In this document: positions 4,990-6,929 of the stretch, piece by piece | How the letters are laid out: every line of letters starts with the position of its first letter | Position numbering within the stretch: the first letter of the stretch is position 1 | Assembly: GCA_016207445.1 (NCBI GenBank) | Contig: JACQPS010000112.1 | Location: 1 to 6,929, forward strand | Reading direction: 5' to 3' | DNA length: 6,929 nt | Source of the DNA: Gemmatimonadota bacterium | GTDB lineage: Bacteria; Gemmatimonadota; Gemmatimonadetes; Longimicrobiales; RSA9 | The notes under the pieces: model-generated | What the model saw: only the letters and a program-made list of their open reading frames with translations | What the model was told of the DNA's origin: nothing | The model's database searches: none | Program-made: the position numbers and the translations under genes

Positions 4990-5453
4990 AAGCCCTGGAG
5001 ATGCGGGAGCTGACCGAGCCGGAGATCCGGGAGCGCATCACGCAGGCGCAGGAGGAGCTGTTCCGGCTGCGCTTCCGCAGCACGACGCAGGCGCTGGAGA
5101 ATCCGGCGCTGCTGCGTGCGCTCCGGCGCGACGTCGCCCGGCTGAGGACGATCCTGCGAGAGCGGGAGCTCGGACTCGTGCGCGTCGCGCCGCCGGCGCG
5201 CCCGCGTGCGCTCGAGCCCGAGGCGGAGACGCCCCGGCGCCGTGGCCGCCGCGGCAAGGCCGACGAGGTGCCCGCGCCCGCGGCCGCCGCGGTGGCGGCC
5301 CCGCCGGCGCCCCCCGCCGAGGCCGAGAAGAAGCGGCGCGGCCGGAAGAAGGCGGAGGCAGCGGCCCAGCCGGTCGCCAAGGCGGCTCCCGCGCAGGAAG
5401 AGAAGAAGCCACGCCGGGGACTGCTCCGGCGGCGCAAGGAGGCGGAGGAGTAA
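4986..5453 (+). CDS. rpmC: 50S ribosomal protein L29 with long basic C-terminal tail
   Basis: L29 is a small helical-hairpin protein at the exit-tunnel rim beside L23. Residues 1-65 form a normal L29: MRELTEPEIRERI, EELFRLRF, and the second-helix signature DVARLRTILRERELG at 49-63. The family usually ends near here at about 60-75 residues, yet this frame continues to residue 155. The tail is Ala/Pro/Glu-rich with basic blocks RRRGRRGK (84-91), EKKRRGRKK (114-122) and EKKPRRGLLRRRK (139-151), and looks disordered. The GTG at 4986 overlaps the rplP stop; an ATG at 5001 is a possible alternative that loses five residues. The final codons contain the rpsQ ribosome binding site. Identity of the core is firm; the tail's role is unknown. 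Confidence 0.93.
   Translation: MKALEMRELTEPEIRERITQAQEELFRLRFRSTTQALENPALLRALRRDVARLRTILRERELGLVRVAPPARPRALEPEAETPRRRGRRGKADEVPAPAAAAVAAPPAPPAEAEKKRRGRKKAEAAAQPVAKAAPAQEEKKPRRGLLRRRKEAEE
5436..5442 (+). promoter_or_regulatory. Shine-Dalgarno for rpsQ, inside rpmC
   Basis: AAGGAGG, a full consensus Shine-Dalgarno, lies in the last codons of the rpmC tail, 10 nt before the rpsQ ATG. A second GGAGGAG at 5444-5450 is nearer. The stop and start share one base (TAATG), so rpsQ initiation depends on sequence at the far end of the unusual L29 tail. Confidence 0.8.
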
Positions 5454-5716
5454 TGGCGGACAGCGTTCGTGGCGAGCGGAAGGTCCGGGTCGGCACCGTC
5501 ATCAGCGACAAGATGAACAAGACGGTGGTGGTCGCGGTCGAGCGTCAAGTCTCGCATCCTCTCTACGGGAAGCAGGTCGTGCGCACGAAGAAATACCACG
5601 CGCACGACGAGGAGAATCAGGCGCACGCGGGCGACATCGTGCGCATCATGGAGACGCGGCCACTCTCGAAGACCAAACGCTGGCGCGTGGTCGAGATCGT
5701 ACAGCGGGCGAAGTGA
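5453..5716 (+). CDS. rpsQ: 30S ribosomal protein S17
   Basis: S17 is a primary 16S rRNA binder with an OB-fold, needed for early 30S body assembly. The 87-residue product is of normal length. After a short N-terminus it shows RKVRVGTVISDKMNKTVVVAVER, then HPLYGKQV and the S17 signature GDIVRIMETRPLSK at residues 60-73, followed by KRWRVVEIV. The ATG shares its A with the rpmC TAA. A 7-nt gap leads to rplN. Confidence 0.97.
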   Translation: MADSVRGERKVRVGTVISDKMNKTVVVAVERQVSHPLYGKQVVRTKKYHAHDEENQAHAGDIVRIMETRPLSKTKRWRVVEIVQRAK

Positions 5717-5723
5717 GACGGCC

Positions 5724-6092
5724 ATGATTCAGCAGGAATCGATCATCAAGATCGCCGACAACTCCGGGGCCAAGGCGGCTCTGTGCATCCGGGTGCTCGG
5801 CGGATCGAAGCGCCGCTACGCCCGCGTCGGCGATGTCATCGTCGTTTCGATCCAGGACGCGCTTCCCACCGGAACGGTGAAGAAGGGCGAGGTCGCGAAG
5901 GCGGTCGTGGTGCGCACCGCGAAGGAGATGCGTCGCAAGGACGGCTCCTACATTCGTTTCGACGACAACGCCGCCGTGCTCATCAATGAAGCGGGCGAGC
6001 CGCGGGCCACCCGCATCTTCGGGCCGGTAGGCCGCGAGCTGCGCGAGAAGCGCTTCATGAAGATCGTCTCGCTCGCGCCGGAGGTGATCTGA
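5724..6092 (+). CDS. rplN: 50S ribosomal protein L14
   Basis: L14 is one of the most conserved 50S proteins. It contacts 16S rRNA in an intersubunit bridge and is the docking site of the silencing factor RsfS. The 122-residue protein is textbook in length and sequence: MIQQESIIKIADNSGAK start, CIRVLGGSKRRYARVGDVI, the signature region with KDGSYIRFDDNAAVL at 72-86, and the ending RIFGPVGRELREKRFMKIVS. GAGACGG before the ATG is a modest Shine-Dalgarno. Its last codons contain the very strong ribosome binding site of rplX, one base downstream. Confidence 0.98.
   Translation: MIQQESIIKIADNSGAKAALCIRVLGGSKRRYARVGDVIVVSIQDALPTGTVKKGEVAKAVVVRTAKEMRRKDGSYIRFDDNAAVLINEAGEPRATRIFGPVGRELREKRFMKIVSLAPEVI
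6080..6089 (+). promoter_or_regulatory. Ten-base Shine-Dalgarno for rplX
   Basis: GGAGGTGATC is a ten-base match to the complement of the conserved bacterial 16S rRNA 3' end (GATCACCTCC). It sits in the final rplN codons with 4 nt before the GTG at 6094. Its position decides the rplX start in favour of the GTG over the internal ATG at 6157. Confidence 0.88.
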
Positions 6093-6093
6093 C

Positions 6094-6480
6094 GTGGCAC
6101 AGCGCATGTTCGGCGGCGGCGGTCGCAGGAAGAAGCCACCGGCGCGGCGGCACAAAATGCACGTGCGGCGGGGTGACCGCGTCAAGGTCATTCGCGGCAA
6201 CTACGCCGGCACGGAGGGCACGGTGCTGCGTGTGCTTCCGAAAGAGAATCGGGTGGTCGTCGAGGGCGTGAACCGGCGAGTCAAGCATGCGCGCCCCACG
6301 CCCAACAATCCGGAAGGCGGTCGCATCACGTTCGAAGCACCGATCTCAGCGTCGAACGTCATGCTGATCGATCCGGCCACGGGCGAGCCGTCGCGCATTC
6401 GCATGCGGGTCGAGCCCGACGGCACCAAAGAGCGCATCTCGGTCCGGAGCGGGAACCCGATTCCGAGGCCGAGGACGTAA
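6094..6480 (+). CDS. rplX: 50S ribosomal protein L24 with basic N-terminal extension
   Basis: L24 initiates 50S assembly and in bacteria lies at the tunnel exit. The conserved protein begins at residue 22 with MHVRRGDRVKVIRGNYAG, the KOW motif, followed by EGTVLRVLPKENRVVVEGVN and a C-terminal half typical of bacterial L24. Residues 1-21 are extra (MAQRMFGGGGRRKKPP and RRHK), rich in Gly, Arg and Lys. From the GTG the product is 128 residues; from the ATG at 6157 it would be 107, nearer the usual length. The GTG is preferred because of the ten-base Shine-Dalgarno before it and because it follows the rplN stop by one base. No comparable site precedes 6157. Confidence 0.93.
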   Translation: MAQRMFGGGGRRKKPPARRHKMHVRRGDRVKVIRGNYAGTEGTVLRVLPKENRVVVEGVNRRVKHARPTPNNPEGGRITFEAPISASNVMLIDPATGEPSRIRMRVEPDGTKERISVRSGNPIPRPRT

Positions 6481-6491
6481 CTGTCGACTGA
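6480..6491. repeat. Single heptamer-type motif before rplE
   Basis: ACTGTCGACTGA fills the rplX-rplE gap, starting at the last base of the rplX TAA and ending just before the rplE ATG. It is identical to 3828-3839 before rpsC and keeps the 7-base CTG spacing (6481 and 6488). With it in place, no Shine-Dalgarno is visible ahead of rplE. Confidence 0.7.
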
Positions 6492-6492
6492 C

Positions 6493-6929
6493 ATGAAGCC
6501 GAGACTACAGCAGCACTACGAGAAGAACGTACGCAGCCGGCTGACGCAGGAGTTCGGGTACCGAAACCCGCTCCAGATCCCCCGCGTCGAGAAGATCGTT
6601 CTCAACGTGGGCGTGGGCGAGGCGCCGAAGAACCCGAAGCTGCTGGACTCCGTTGTCGAGGAGCTGGGGCTGATCACGGGGCAGAAGCCGGTGGTGACGC
6701 GCGCGCGCAAGTCGGTCTCGAACTTCGGGATCCGGCAGGGGATGCCGATCGGGGCGATGGTGACGCTGCGCGGCGCGCGCATGTACGAGTTTCTGGACCG
6801 GCTCATCAATGCCGCGATCCCGCGCATCCGCGATTTTCGCGGGCTGCCCACGCGCGCATTCGACGGGCGGGGCTACTACACGCTCGGGATCAAGGAGCAG
6901 ATGGACTTTCCCGAGATCGATTACGACAA
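6493..6929 (+). CDS. rplE: 50S ribosomal protein L5 (partial, 3' end outside window)
   Basis: L5 anchors 5S rRNA in the central protuberance and touches the P-site tRNA and the S13 bridge. The frame from the ATG at 6493 is open to the window edge: 145 codons plus two bases of a protein usually about 180 long. Recognisable parts are MKPRLQQHYEKNVRSRL, KIVLNVGVGEAPKN, the IRQGMPIGAMVTLRG region (PIGAMVTLRG at residues 85-94), then PRIRDFRGLPTRAFDGRG and KEQMDFPEIDYD. The missing part is only the C-terminal end; truncation is by the window, not by mutation. No Shine-Dalgarno is visible. The position after rplX is that of the canonical spc operon. Confidence 0.97.
   Translation, partial: MKPRLQQHYEKNVRSRLTQEFGYRNPLQIPRVEKIVLNVGVGEAPKNPKLLDSVVEELGLITGQKPVVTRARKSVSNFGIRQGMPIGAMVTLRGARMYEFLDRLINAAIPRIRDFRGLPTRAFDGRGYYTLGIKEQMDFPEIDYD

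Overview
This window is a ribosomal protein operon. It carries fourteen genes on the + strand in the order rpsJ-rplC-rplD-rplW-rplB-rpsS-rplV-rpsC-rplP-rpmC-rpsQ-rplN-rplX-rplE, which is the classical bacterial S10 cluster running into the start of the spc cluster. Thirteen genes are complete and free of visible frameshifts; rplE runs off the right edge. The sequence is GC-rich (about two thirds by eye), with G/C at most third codon positions. The proteins are clearly bacterial rather than archaeal. The phylum cannot be fixed from the sequence alone. The repeat-filled spacers and high GC would suit Gemmatimonadota, Acidobacteriota or a related uncultured soil or sediment lineage, but that is a low-confidence guess.

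Layout: 1-143 is a leader with a heptamer inverted repeat followed by a hexamer array. Then come rpsJ (144-452), rplC (529-1152), rplD (1227-1865), rplW (1858-2145), rplB (2204-3043), rpsS (3116-3409), rplV (3418-3774), rpsC (3856-4524), rplP (4558-4989), rpmC (4986-5453), rpsQ (5453-5716), rplN (5724-6092), rplX (6094-6480) and rplE (6493 to the end). Several junctions overlap or nearly touch (rplD/rplW, rplP/rpmC, rpmC/rpsQ, rplN/rplX), as expected for one co-transcribed, translationally coupled unit. No promoter, intrinsic terminator, RNA gene, mobile element or CRISPR array was found.

The genes build both ribosomal subunits. S10, S19, S3 and S17 belong to the 30S. L3, L4, L23, L2, L22, L16, L29, L14, L24 and L5 belong to the 50S, covering the peptidyl-transferase surroundings (L2, L3, L4, L16), the exit tunnel and its rim (L4, L22, L23, L24, L29), the subunit bridges (L2, L14) and the 5S region (L5).

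The unusual content is mostly between the genes. Every spacer of 58 nt or more is built from degenerate tandem units of 7 bp (a CAG every seven bases, or CTG on the opposite arm) or 6 bp (CGG/GGG-based). Several spacers fold back as inverted repeats, the strongest being a 31-bp hairpin ending one base before the rplC start codon. Inside the genes, L29 carries a roughly 85-residue basic, Ala/Pro-rich tail that more than doubles its length. L24 carries a Gly/Arg/Lys-rich N-terminal extension, supported by a ten-base match to the 16S anti-Shine-Dalgarno region.
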